Shown: piece after piece, positions 50,852-60,232 of the stretch
How positions within the stretch are numbered: the stretch's first letter is position 1
Layout of the letters: every line of letters begins with the position of its first letter
NCBI GenBank assembly: GCA_019787685.1
Contig: JAHNUO010000008.1
Location: forward strand, 124,001 to 188,000
From: Chiua virens
Lineage: Eukaryota; Basidiomycota; Agaricomycetes; Boletales; Boletaceae
Direction: 5' to 3'
DNA: 64,000 nt
The notes under the pieces: generated by a model
Seen by the model: the letters and a program-made list of their open reading frames with translations, nothing else
Told to the model about the DNA's origin: nothing
Database searches by the model: none
Translations under genes and position numbers: made by a program

Positions 50852-50907
50852 CGGATCACATTTAATTTACATCTGGTCACATCTGGTCATACCCAATTTT
50901 CACAGGG
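50852..50907 (-). repeat. Right terminal inverted repeat of the Tnp2 element
   Basis: Read on the minus strand it begins CCCTGTGAAAATTGG, followed by ATGACCAGATGTGACCAGAT, the partner of the left end. Confidence 0.8.
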
Positions 50908-51723
50908 CATGAAGTATGGGTAAATTCGGCGTGTTTCGAGCTACAGGAGCATCAATATATGTATCACTGTTTACTTTTTCCCGGATATATAGTTGGCATC
51001 ATGATGAACACGAGGTGGCGTTAGGATCCTGTGACGGGGAGGGTACCACGAGGTACACATCTGGGCCGCTGTCAAGCCTCTGAGGACCCTCACAGTTGGT
51101 CTCCCACAGATGGTCCAACGAATGGGTATTAAGTACTAGCATGGGTCGCAGTTTCTTCCAGTCCCTTCTAGGTTTCGGCGACAATCATGTCGTCTACCTG
51201 TGCATCACGAGAAAAAAGATTGGCCAATAAACCCTTTATATAGTGCTTAATTTGTATCAATTGCATAATGAACTATAAACTAGCTATAAGGCTAGGTTCT
51301 ATGGCCACTTTGTATCGTTTGTGTGATTTGTTTGCCAGGAGTATCATTTTTTTGGCCGACACAGCATACTTGTTGGAATGATTTATATCGGTCATTATAG
51401 TTTGCATTGTGTAATTGGGGCGGTGAACCTACCGTTACATTTAACATGGTTAGTGGGTCACAAGCACCTTTTGTTGCCGATATGACACACATGATTTACA
51501 TTAGCCACTACAATCTGCACTGTGTGGTTGAAGCAGTGAACCTACCATTGTTGGAATATGTACAATCTGTTCTGACTGTTCTGGGTAGTTCCCACACTTC
51601 CGAGGCTTCCGCTTCCGGAAGTTCCGAAGTTCCCGCACTCCAGAAGTACCGGAACGACTATAGACTTATTGTAGTACCTTAGGCACTACAATACAATTAG
51701 TTACAATCATCAATGCAGTACCA
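50908..51723. other. Flank between the Tnp2 element and the RecQ pseudogene
   Basis: Contains a minus-strand fragment at 50999-51184 (DHLWETNCEGPQRLDSGPDV) that looks protein-like but is unidentified, and the 60 bp duplication at 51379-51550. Otherwise AT-rich, nothing recognised. Confidence 0.35.
51379..51550 (+). repeat. Tandem coding-like duplication, 60 bp units 112 bp apart
   Basis: Units 51379-51438 and 51491-51550 align without gaps and translate to MIYIGHYSLHCVIGAVNLPL and MIYISHYNLHCVVEAVNLPL. Differences are mostly silent or conservative. Only the second lies in a longer open frame (to 51682). Origin unknown. Confidence 0.6.
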
Positions 51724-52453
51724 TTACTCCTCACTACAGGTACAGCATAGCATTACAGTAGATATATAAACATGTTCTACTGTATATACAGAATAACAAT
51801 CTTCTCTCTCTTCATCCTCCACAATATCGTCTTGAGCTTCATCATCAGGTAAGTCACCAGAGCAGTGACTCTGCCCTCGGGACAACCAGGTCCTATGGAT
51901 CCGGTCTGTTCTAACACATGTAATCAGGGAGGAACGATCATGTTTGTGAGCTTCTTCATGCCAATCGAGGAGAACTTGAAGATTGAGGAGTGGCTGTTGT
52001 TCAGCCTGTAGGCACATCTGATTTCTCTTTCGTTTTGTCGTTTTTAGGTCAGGCTGAGGCTCGTTGTCAAGATCGGTGATAGCATCGGGGTGAACCTTGC
52101 CATGGAAGAATTGATGAAGATCAAACCCGTTGTCATGATGGCGGTCGCAGCACCAGAGGCCAGGAGAAAAATCTAAAGCTATAGTCACAGTATTGTTGTG
52201 TTCTCAGACTTGTGCTATGGTACCATTGAATGGAAATGCTCGCCGTGTCGTGACTTGTCACCAAGGTATGTTGCAAAGAACTGGTGAAGACAAGTTTGTG
52301 ATTGAACATATTGGATTGAAGCAATGCTGGTATGATCTTGCTTTGATGAGTTCTTTTTGATGATTTGCGCAAATGGCTGGTCAGGATTGGTGACACTGAT
52401 GCCCTTGAATGAGAGTTGGAGTGCCCATGGCTCGACCATCATCAAGAACAAGC

Positions 52454-53007
52454 TGTCATATACCGCTCCGTTCTCCGTTCCTCTGGATATAACTCCGTTT
52501 CTCTTAGACGATAACTCCAGGTCGATCTCCCTCAGGACGCAACTCCGCGACCCCGGACCTCCGTTACGTATATATGTCTCCTCTTTTATTTTAGTACATA
52601 ACCTGTGTCTCGCTTACGAGCACAGCTCCGGCTTTCTCAGTACCCGACTTACCTCCGGCTATGTAGTTTCCCGATCTTCCGTCTTACTCAGTTCTTACCA
52701 ACTCCGTTACTAATCTCCATTCCACTCCGAGTATATAAACTGTAGTACCATGACTGTGTACCCTTAGTCTGAATATTAGTTTATTGTACGACTCACTCCG
52801 AACACTCCGTAAGACCTTGACGGTCTTTACTCCACTCGACTCCACTTTATGTGTTGAGTCATATATCTACCTCCGTTCTCCGCACGTCCGAAATATAGGG
52901 ACAGACTGTGACAAGGGCGCACCACATACGGTGAAGCCAAGTCCCGTCCAACGCTACAACTCCGGAGATCCGGAGTTGGCTACCTCCGAGTCGCACGGTC
53001 TCTAACA
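52454..53007 (+). repeat. 5' LTR
   Basis: Begins TGTCATATACCGCTCCG and ends GGTCTCTAACA. A TATA-like GTATATAAAC lies at 52731-52740. About fifteen copies of CTCCG occur in 554 bp. Near the 3' end is the near-palindrome AACTCCGGAGATCCGGAGTT. Confidence 0.95.
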
Positions 53008-53049
53008 GTATATTCAGACTACTTCTTGTCATCAGTCACCTCACGACCT

Positions 53050-54292
53050 ATGTCCTCTCACACCCGCCCTCAGACCAGTACTACTGGTATCTCTACCTTG
53101 AACCTATCTGACACTACCCGCATCCAATCCCTCAGAAACCTCCTCAGTCGCTGACGAACTCCTGAAGTCATCGAAGATTTCCGAGGTTTCTCCACTCAAC
53201 TTATCGCATCCTCCGCCTCTCGAGCACCCGTATTCCTGGGTGCGCGAACTCCGTCTTCCCGTAATCAATCTCCGAGTATTCCGGGCTCCTCCAGGGGACA
53301 TCCCTCTGATGAACCCAACTCCGGAGATGACTTCTCTGACCCCGAAACCGAACTTGCCTCTGATGATACCTATGGGCGATTGACAAATGCAATACAAAGT
53401 CTCACTCGCACCTCTCGTCACCCCTCCTCTAGCTCCTCCCCTCACACTAAAGTCAGAGAACCTGATCAGTTTGATGGGACAAGCCCCTGCAAACTCCAAG
53501 TCTTTCTCGTTCAATGCGAGTTGAACTTCCAGGACCGTCCCAAGGCTTTCCGCTCAGACCGTGCCAAAGTCACATTTGCACTGTCTTATCTGAAAGGAAT
53601 TGCCCTTGAGTGGTTTGAACCCGACCTCCTCGAATCTGACCCCTCCGTCTCCCGTCCCCTCTGGAAAGATCACTACACCGACTTCGTTCTGGAACTCCAG
53701 ACGAACTTTGGTCCGCACGATCCGGTCGGAGACGCGGAGTACGAACTCCGAGATCTGTCCATGAGTGATGGACAAAGAATCAACAAATATGTAGTTGAGT
53801 TTAACCGCTTAGCTGCTCAAGTCCGTGGTTATGGAGAAGGTGCTCTCCGTACCCATTTCTACAATGGTCTGCCAAACCGCATCAAAGACGAAATCTCTCG
53901 CGTAGGCAAACCCCCAAGGCTCTCTGAAATGCGTTACATGGCGCAAGCTATCGATGCTCGCCATTGGGAGCACAACTCCGAGATTAATCGCGCTTCCGCG
54001 CAATCCTCCAGAAACTCCGCATCCGCATCACCTCCTATCTCCGAATCCGACCAAGAATGACTCCGACGACTCCGTCGAGTCTACCTCCGCACCCCAAGAA
54101 CCTGAATCACCACTCGGTGAAGACGGTAAACTCACCTCCGTCGAACGTCAGAGACGTTTCGACCTCTTCTTATGTATGTTCTGTGGCCTCCCAGGACATA
54201 AGGCTAAGGACTGCCCCAAGTCCACTTCTCGCTCTGCGAAGCCCCGTGCTACGCGAGCAACTCCGGCATCCTCCTCCGAGGACACCGACTAA
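53050..54292 (+). CDS. Gag polyprotein with zinc knuckle, interrupted
   Basis: Retrotransposon Gag of Ty3/gypsy type. The start MSSHTRPQTSTTG leads to a Ser/Pro-rich segment, then the capsid-like core: EPDQFDGTSPCKLQVFLVQC, YLKGIALEWFEPDLL, LQTNFGPHDPVGDAEYELRD, YNGLPNRIKDEISRVGKPP. The CCHC knuckle CMFCGLPGHKAKDC follows. Two defects are seen. A TGA near 53152 follows LLSR and could come from CGA by a C-to-T change. One extra base at about 54055 separates SESDQ from NDSDDSVEST. Both lie outside the conserved core, so a recent ancestor probably made a full Gag. The frame closes at 54292 without running into a pol gene. Confidence 0.85.
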
Positions 54293-55080
54293 GCCTCCGA
54301 CCCCCGACTCCGTGTATTCTGAAGGAGCGTTACCTTCTACTGCACAACAAGGAGTATACCCAGAACCAACGCATCCAGTCTTTTCGACACTCTGGACCTC
54401 ATGAACTTCAGTTTATGTCGTCACCTCCCTTCTTCTTTTCACCCCGAGAGAGTTCGAGGACATGATTCTTCACCTCGATACTCCCTACCCCTCCACTCCT
54501 CAGAACTCCGTTTACCCCGAACCTCAACTCCGTTTACCCCGACTCTCATACCCGACCTCCTCATAACTCCTCCGACCTTACCCTATGATCACTCCGACCG
54601 CACTCCGTGCACCTCCGTTGGGTCCCCCTGTTCTCTTGATTCTTGGATACCACTGATCCGCTCGCTAACACTCCGTTGAGTGACGAGTTATGGACAGTAA
54701 CTTTTTCTGTTCACCTGAACATGGACGCCAACACATATGAGCTCGACTCTGCGCCTTTGGGTGTTCCCTCTGGCAACTCCGGCTACTACTCCAATCCTCT
54801 AGGTTACTCCGGTCATCCCTCCTCCTTGCTCGACATCGAAAACCCATGGAACCTCAGCGACGTATACCGTTCTTTCCTGGATTACTTTGAAAGGCACTCA
54901 CATCCCTCCTCCTTCGTACCCCGAACTCCCTCCGTCCACCTCCGCTGCTAGACGCTGGGACGTCTAGCCTAAGAGGGGGATATGGACCTCCCGTTCCCCA
55001 CACTTCCATCTCCGCTCACTCCGTTTTCCTCCGAGAATCGTATCTTGTTGCTTTTTGCAACTTCATAAGTACATTCTATT

Positions 55081-56027
55081 CTACTCTACTTCTCCCTCCG
55101 CATCCGCCGAGTCACCCATCTCCACCTCCATGCCCATCTCCGCGAGCTCCTTTTCGCCCACCTCCACATCGACATCCTCATCATCCGACTCCTTCGACTT
55201 CACTCCGTACACCTCCTCCACCTTCAGCTCCACGAGCCTCAATAACAGAGCGTTCTGGTAATCCAGACGCCTGTTTTGCGACCTCATCGCCGCTTGGAGA
55301 TCCCTTACGGCCTCCGTCATCTGCTTCGCAACTCCCGCCCACGACTCCGCCGCCTGCACGAACGTCTCCGGAAGAGACAAGACCTGAGCCCCGCTCGGAC
55401 CAGCGGACGATGACTCGGTCCTCGCCTTCTTCTTCAACTTCGGCACCTCCTCCGATTCCTCCACCCGTTTCCTCCGGCGCACCCTCTTCTCCGTCACCTC
55501 CTCTCTGGGCCTCTCACACTTCACCTTGGCGTCTCAACAAGGCTCGCAAGCCGTCGACTTCCTCCCCGCGCCCAGTACGCACTCCAGGCCTCGGTCCTCG
55601 CACCTAGTGCATGCCTCCCACTCTGACCCTCGCGCCTTCTCCTTCTCCTTGCCCTTCTCCTTGGGAGCACTCTGCTCCGCACGGACCTCCTTGGCCTAGT
55701 AACTCCGTCAGCTCCGGAAGCCAGACGTTGTGAACCACTCACCCTTTTCTTGGCCTCCTCGACCTCTCGCGCCTCGTGCTCCTCCGCTTTCCTCCGCTCC
55801 TCCGCAGCCCTCCTCGCTTTCTCTGCCTCCTCTGCCTCGCGCCTCGCCTCTTCAGCCTTGCACGCCTCCTCAGCTTCCTCCGCCTTCCTCCGTTCCTCCG
55901 CTTCTCTCCGAACCTTCATCCGTCGTCGCCGCTCCGTCGCCTTCGCGTCAAACAGCTCGTCGCTGTCATCATCGCACTCCTTGAGACGCGCGTCGTCCCA
56001 CTCCTTGATGCTGCTGATATCGGACAT
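55081..56027 (-). CDS. Antisense Zn2Cys6 zinc-cluster protein of the LTR element
   Basis: Start MSDISSIKEWDDARLKECDD, then a long Glu/Arg/Lys coiled coil (about residues 28-90), an intron at 55696-55742 (GTGAGT...CTAG), a Lys/Glu linker, and then a cysteine array at 55516-55611 with spacing C-x2-C-x6-C-x10-C-x2-C-x6-C, which fits the GAL4-type binuclear cluster. Next come basic residues (EKRVRRRKR), a helical stretch (MTEAVRDLQAAMRSQNRRLD) like the dimerisation coil of GAL4 factors, and an acidic tail. One TGA (55534-55536) lies within the cluster, right after the fifth Cys; CGA to TGA would explain it. Zinc clusters of this kind normally bind CGG triplets, which abound in the element as CGGAG/CTCCG. 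The gene opposes gag. Function is not known. Confidence 0.7.
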
Positions 56028-56202
56028 GGTAGGAATTAATGGTTAAGGAATGAAACAGCCATCCGCCGGACTTATATACAGAGCACGTCACCCACACTCC
56101 GAATTCAAACTCCGCACATCCGTCACCTCCACTCGCGCTTTGTTCGCGCTTTGACTCCGCTTGACTATTGTTCCTCGCTAAAGGCCTTCAAGGGTTCAGG
56201 CC

Positions 56203-56213
56203 TAAAAGGGGGA
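56203..56213 (+). other. Polypurine tract before the 3' LTR
   Basis: TAAAAGGGGGA ends three bases before the 3' LTR, the expected site for plus-strand priming. A second near-copy, AAGAGGGGGA, lies at 54971-54980 within a shared GCCTAA-GAGGGGGATA-like context. Confidence 0.7.
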
Positions 56214-56216
56214 TAC

Positions 56217-56770
56217 TGTCATATACCGCTCCGTTCTCCGTTCCTCCGGATATAACTCCGTTTCTCTTAGACGATAACTCCGGGTCGATCTCCCTCAGGA
56301 CGCAACTCCGCGACCCCGGACCTCCGTTACGTATATATGTCTCCTCTTTTATTTTAGTACATAACCTGTGTCTCGCTTACGAGCACAGCTCCGGCTTTCT
56401 CAGTACCCGACTTACCTCCGGCTATGTAGTTTCCCGATCTTCCGTCTTACTCAGTTCTTACCAACTCCGTTACTAATCTCCATTCCACTCCGAGTATATA
56501 AACTGTAGTACCATGACTGTGTACCCTTAGTCTGAATATTAGTTTATTGTACGACTCACTCCGAACACTCCGTAAGACCTTGACGGTCTTTACTCCGCTC
56601 GACTCCACTTTATGTGTTGAGTCATATATCTACCTCCGTTCTCCGCACGTCCGAAATATAGGGACAGACTGTGACAAGGGCGCACCACATACGGTGAAGC
56701 CAAGTCCCGTCCAACGCTACAACTCCGGAGATCCGGAGTTGGCTACCTCCGAGTCGCACGGTCTCTAACA
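56217..56770 (+). repeat. 3' LTR
   Basis: Same 554 bp length as the 5' LTR. The three differences are C here against T, and G against A twice, each at a CpG that is intact here and lost in the 5' copy. Confidence 0.95.
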
Positions 56771-57538
56771 CAAGCCTGTTGAATTGGGATCACGAGCTGC
56801 CTGTCCAGCCCGTTGTGCCACCTCAGCCATGTTCTTACAGACCCTGTATTGGATGACAATCCTGATACCTTGTATATCCAGGCCCTATACTAAACATTAG
56901 CTGTGAGCAGCTTCAGATAATGGCTTACAGTCGCAGCTCCTGCTGTCGCATGAAGGATCCAGCAAGTGCCATCAGGTAGAGAGAAGTCGTTGAAGGTTTT
57001 TTGCAAGTATTTGGCGGACATGTCCGAGTGGTAATGTTTTATGATGCCAGACTTTCATAGACATTGTGGAAGGCAAGATTCATTGAATGCAACTGCATCC
57101 GAGTCCGTGGCATCTTGTTTTGAGTCGTGGAAGACAAGCGTTTTCGGGATGGCCATGGGAGGGTGGAATGTCGAAGGAATCAGAAAAGAAAGATTCTCAA
57201 AGTTTTGAAGTGAGCCTGCAATCGGAATGGTTGCATATGTTATGTTCGGGCGATTCAAGCTGAGACAGAGCTCCAAGCAGTCAGACGAGAGCCCAAGTTG
57301 TGTTTTAATGGTCAAAAGAACATGGTCCAGAAAAGTGGCAGATAGTGCTTGTATTGGGATGCCTTTTGAAAGCAGAGGGTGGAGGAGACCAAGACTACCA
57401 TATGCTGGTTGAAAAGCGGATTCTCCATGATGGGGTAGTCTGGCCATATGTATATTGTGAGCTTCATCGATATTGACACGATTGATCCTCTGAGCGAATG
57501 AACGATTTTCGTGTAGAAGTCAGGCAAGGTGAGGAAGA

Positions 57539-58094
57539 TGTCATATACCACTCCGTTCTCCATTCCTCCGGATATAACTCCGTTTCTCTTAGACGATAAC
57601 TCTAGGTTGATCTCTCTCAGGACGCAACTCTGCGACCCTGGACCTCCGTTACGTATATATATTTCCTCTTTTATTTTAGTACATAACCTGTGTCTCGCTT
57701 ATGAGCACAGCTCTGGCTTTCTCAGTACCCGACTTACCTCTGGCTATGTAGTTTCCCGATCTTCTGTCTTACTCAGTTCTTACCAACTCCATTACTAATC
57801 TCCATTCCACTCCAAGTATATAAACTGTAGTACCCCGACTGTGTACCCTTAGTCTGAATATTAGTTTATTTGTATGACTCACTCCGAACACTCCGTAAGA
57901 CCTTGATGGTCTTTACTCCGCTCGACTCCACTTTATGTGTTGAGTCATATATCTACCTCCATTCTCCGTACGTCTGAAATATAGGGACAGACTGTGACAA
58001 GGGCGCACCACATACGGTGAAGCCAAGTCCCATCCAACGCTACAACTCCGGAGATCCGGAGTTGGCTACCTCTGAGTCGCATGGTCTCTAACAG
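57539..58094 (+). repeat. Solo LTR in the RecQ pseudogene
   Basis: 556 bp, same family as the flanking LTRs, framed by a perfect duplication GAAGA (57534-57538 and 58095-58099). It is older: many CCG, CGA and similar sites have become CTG, TGA or CA, for example CTAGGTTGATCTCTCTC in place of CCAGGTCGATCTCCCTC. It sits in the RecQ frame right after GPYNGHLL. Solo form implies LTR-LTR recombination. Confidence 0.93.
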
Positions 58095-58658
58095 AAGATG
58101 ACCATTGTATGGGCCTAGTTGCTCTGGAGAGACAATCATATGCTGGAAGTCGCCATTTCGGATGCTCTTTCGAGCTGGTTGAGACCACTTGAAAGCATCA
58201 AAGTAGATCTCCAGTGTTTACCTTCCATAGAGCCTCATCAGTAGAGATGTCTTCGTTGATCGCGATTGTCTTGATACCGTAATGTTTGCTCTCAAGCACT
58301 TGGGTTGTTTGAAGGCGCTTCAATGGAGAAATCATGATCAAAATCGACTTGGGATGAAGGAGCAATGGTATGAGTATGCAAAGTGTCTTCCCACTACCGG
58401 TACCAGCGATCGTGATGCAGTCACGACAGTTAAGCATTGCCAGAGACACCTTAAGCTGGAAAATGTGAGGAACAACGTGGTTTTCCATTGCCTTCGATAC
58501 GATCAAGCATGCTTGGGTCACGTCGAGCCTATCTTTATTGGAAAGACAGTCCAGAAATCCCTCGGAAGTCGATCGCCCAGTTCCGAAGCGGATTGACTCA
58601 CTAAGTCCTCTGATGCACCTCAGATGTTGTTGATGTCCTTGATGAGCATAGGATCCAT

Positions 58659-59676
58659 TGCTCATCCTGATCGTGTCCAGTCAGGGGTTATTTTATTTCG
58701 ATTGGTGGTTGATACAACTTTCAAGCTCAGCTTGAAGTAGCAAATCATTTGTTTTCGAGAGGAAATTCTATGTTTTCCTATTGGTCAAAGGTCACGTTGC
58801 CATGGGAGCTCGCTCAGCCCTCAGAGGTCGTCACGAATTGTACCAGTCCATCTATTGATGGCTCTCCACCGGATTGCCTCTTTTAGACGACTGGTCATGA
58901 GTCTAGTCCTGCATTAGAAGAGAAGTGTGGTAATGGTGCTTACTGGGGAATTGAATTATGGGTAGTATACACCACAGGCACGACTGGATAAGTGGTTACA
59001 ACATAGGTGATAAATAGGCATAAACAAATTCCACCCAGCTAACTGCTAATGTAGTTCATACATAATTTACAACAAATTGGGAATATGTTGCCAAGTCAGT
59101 CAGCCGAACTTAGCTTACCACAAAAGCATAATAAGACACCTAGATTTAGGCATAATAAGAACTTTACCTCCATTGTAAAAACTCACCAGCATTCTTTTTC
59201 CGAAAATGATCAAAGATTTGGCTTGCCTACAAACGCAGAGTAAGATACCAAATAAGTTGAGACAAAATATTTCAGATTATATTCAAACTCGAGTCAATGC
59301 ACAAAATTTGCCATGGAATGAAAAACATATTTATTGTATTTACACAACCTAAGTTTCAACTACTTAATTGGCTACAAATTCTCCATATGTCACACAATAT
59401 GTTCAAAGGGACCACTCAGGGGACCACTCAGGGGACCACTCAGAGGCCCACTTAGGGGATATGTTAGAGGCCAGTAAACTTTACGCAAAGAATGTGACGC
59501 CTGGTATTTGATGAGTGGCTCCGAGTGGCCCATGAGGTGGCCCCCTTGAGTGGTCCCCTAATAAGTTTTCTAGTCATATGCAAAATTTGACTTTACCTAT
59601 GTATGGTTGACAGACCTTAAATCTTTTTGGAATAAGTACAGAGTTTTATCCAATGAACTTATGTAATATGTGTCCT
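58659..59676. other. AT-rich region without genes
   Basis: About 1 kb upstream of the RecQ start. No frame with a motif. It contains the GGGGACCACTCA repeat and its inverted partner (59408-59560). Confidence 0.4.
59408..59560. repeat. Tandem GGGGACCACTCA repeat with inverted partner
   Basis: Three to four copies of (GG)GGACCACTCA run from 59408 to about 59442, then GAGGCCCACTTAGGGG. About 100 bp later GAGTGGCCCATGAGGTGGCC and GAGTGGTCCCCTA (59515-59560) are the reverse complement of the same word. The arrangement could form a branched hairpin or be the two ends of a short non-autonomous element. Confidence 0.6.
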
Positions 59677-60232
59677 TGTTAGAGACTGTGCGACTCAGAG
59701 GTAGCCAACTCCGGATCTCCGGAGTTGTAGCATCAGACAGGACTTGGCTTCACCGTATGTGGTGCGTCCTTGTCACAGTCTGTCCCTATATTTCGGACGT
59801 GCGGAGAATGGAGGTAGATATAAGACTCAACACATAAAGTGGAGTCAAGCGGAGCAAAGACCGTCAAGGTTTTTACGGAGTGTTCAGAGTGAGTCATACA
59901 AATAAACTAATATTCAGACTAAGGGTACACAGTCGGGGTACTACAGTTTATATACTTGGAGTGGAATGGAGATTAGTAATGGAGTTGGTAAGAACTGAGT
60001 AAGACAGAAGATTGGGAAACTACATAGCCAGAGGTAAGTCAGGTACTGAGAAAGCCAGAGCTGTGCTCGTAAGCGAGACACAGGTTATGTACTAAAATAA
60101 AAGAGGAAACATATATACATAATGGAGGTCCGGGATCACGGAGTTGCGTCCTGAGGGTGATTGACCCGGAGTTATCGTCTAAGAGGTACGGAGTTGTATC
60201 TGGAGGAACAGAGAACAGAGCAGTATATGACA
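59677..60232 (-). repeat. Solo LTR, minus orientation
   Basis: Reverse copy of the same LTR (starts TGTTAGAGACTG, ends GTATATGACA), framed by a perfect duplication GTCCT (59672-59676 and 60233-60237). CpG-site transitions are again frequent (ATAATGGAGGTCC where the young LTR has ACGTAACGGAGGTCC). Confidence 0.93.

Larger units (their letters stand above)
40391..50907. mobile_element. CACTA/Tnp2-type DNA transposon, 10.5 kb with cargo genes
   Basis: The ends are inverted: the left starts CCCTGTGAAAATTAGTTATG and the right, read on the minus strand, starts CCCTGTGAAAATTGGGTATG. The match continues for about 50 bp with ACCAGAT direct pairs. The flanks are CGTGAAG (40384-40390) and CATGAAG (50908-50914), a 7 bp candidate target duplication with one mismatch. 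Inside lie a Tnp2 transposase (-), two cargo genes facing away from each other, and repeat-rich subterminal zones with many TATGAC/GTCATA-like words. Size and layout fit an autonomous member of the CACTA (EnSpm/Plavaka-like) group. The exact family name and the true target-duplication length are uncertain, because classic CACTA elements make 3 bp duplications. Confidence 0.78.
52454..56770 (+). mobile_element. LTR retroelement with gag, no recognisable pol, and an antisense Zn2Cys6 gene
   Basis: Two 554 bp LTRs (TG...CA) flank 3.2 kb. The insertion is framed by a perfect 5 bp duplication CAAGC (52449-52453 and 56771-56775). The LTRs differ at only three positions, so the insertion is young. 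The plus strand encodes a Ty3/gypsy-type Gag. No protease, reverse transcriptase, RNase H or integrase motif is seen between Gag and the 3' LTR, so mobility would depend on a helper. The minus strand carries a coiled-coil and zinc-cluster gene (55081-56027). A polypurine tract (TAAAAGGGGGA, 56203-56213) precedes the 3' LTR, and a second similar tract (AAGAGGGGGA, 54971-54980) lies just after the Gag region. The site is within the RecQ pseudogene. Confidence 0.92.
51724..58658 (-). pseudogene. RecQ-type DNA helicase pseudogene, split by two LTR insertions
   Basis: Pieces on the minus strand at 58658-58100, 57538-56776 and 52448-51724 together cover a RecQ-like helicase of the kind often amplified in Agaricomycetes. 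Motifs: I AGTGSGKT, Ia-like MIVSPEQLGPYNGH, II NIDEAHNI, III IQALSATF, then NRPNITYA, KTLVFHDSKQD, ILHATAGAATGLDIQG, and VI QRAGQAAR, followed by SSKQDHTSIASIQYVQSQ and CCDRHHDNGFDLHQFF of the C-terminus. It is dead: a TGA at 58620-58622 replaces the expected Arg after INNI, a base is lost near 58540, the second Arg of motif VI is Gln, and two retroelements interrupt it. Several of these changes are CpG transitions. The middle piece also has a stop soon after the solo LTR. Confidence 0.85.

Noticed and set aside
53008..56216. Reverse transcriptase or integrase in the LTR element
   Set aside because: No catalytic motif of either enzyme was found in any frame between Gag and the 3' LTR.
51724..58658. 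Telomere-linked helicase marking a chromosome end
   Set aside because: The copy is a RecQ type as in subtelomeric families, but no telomeric repeat is present and ordinary genes follow on both sides.
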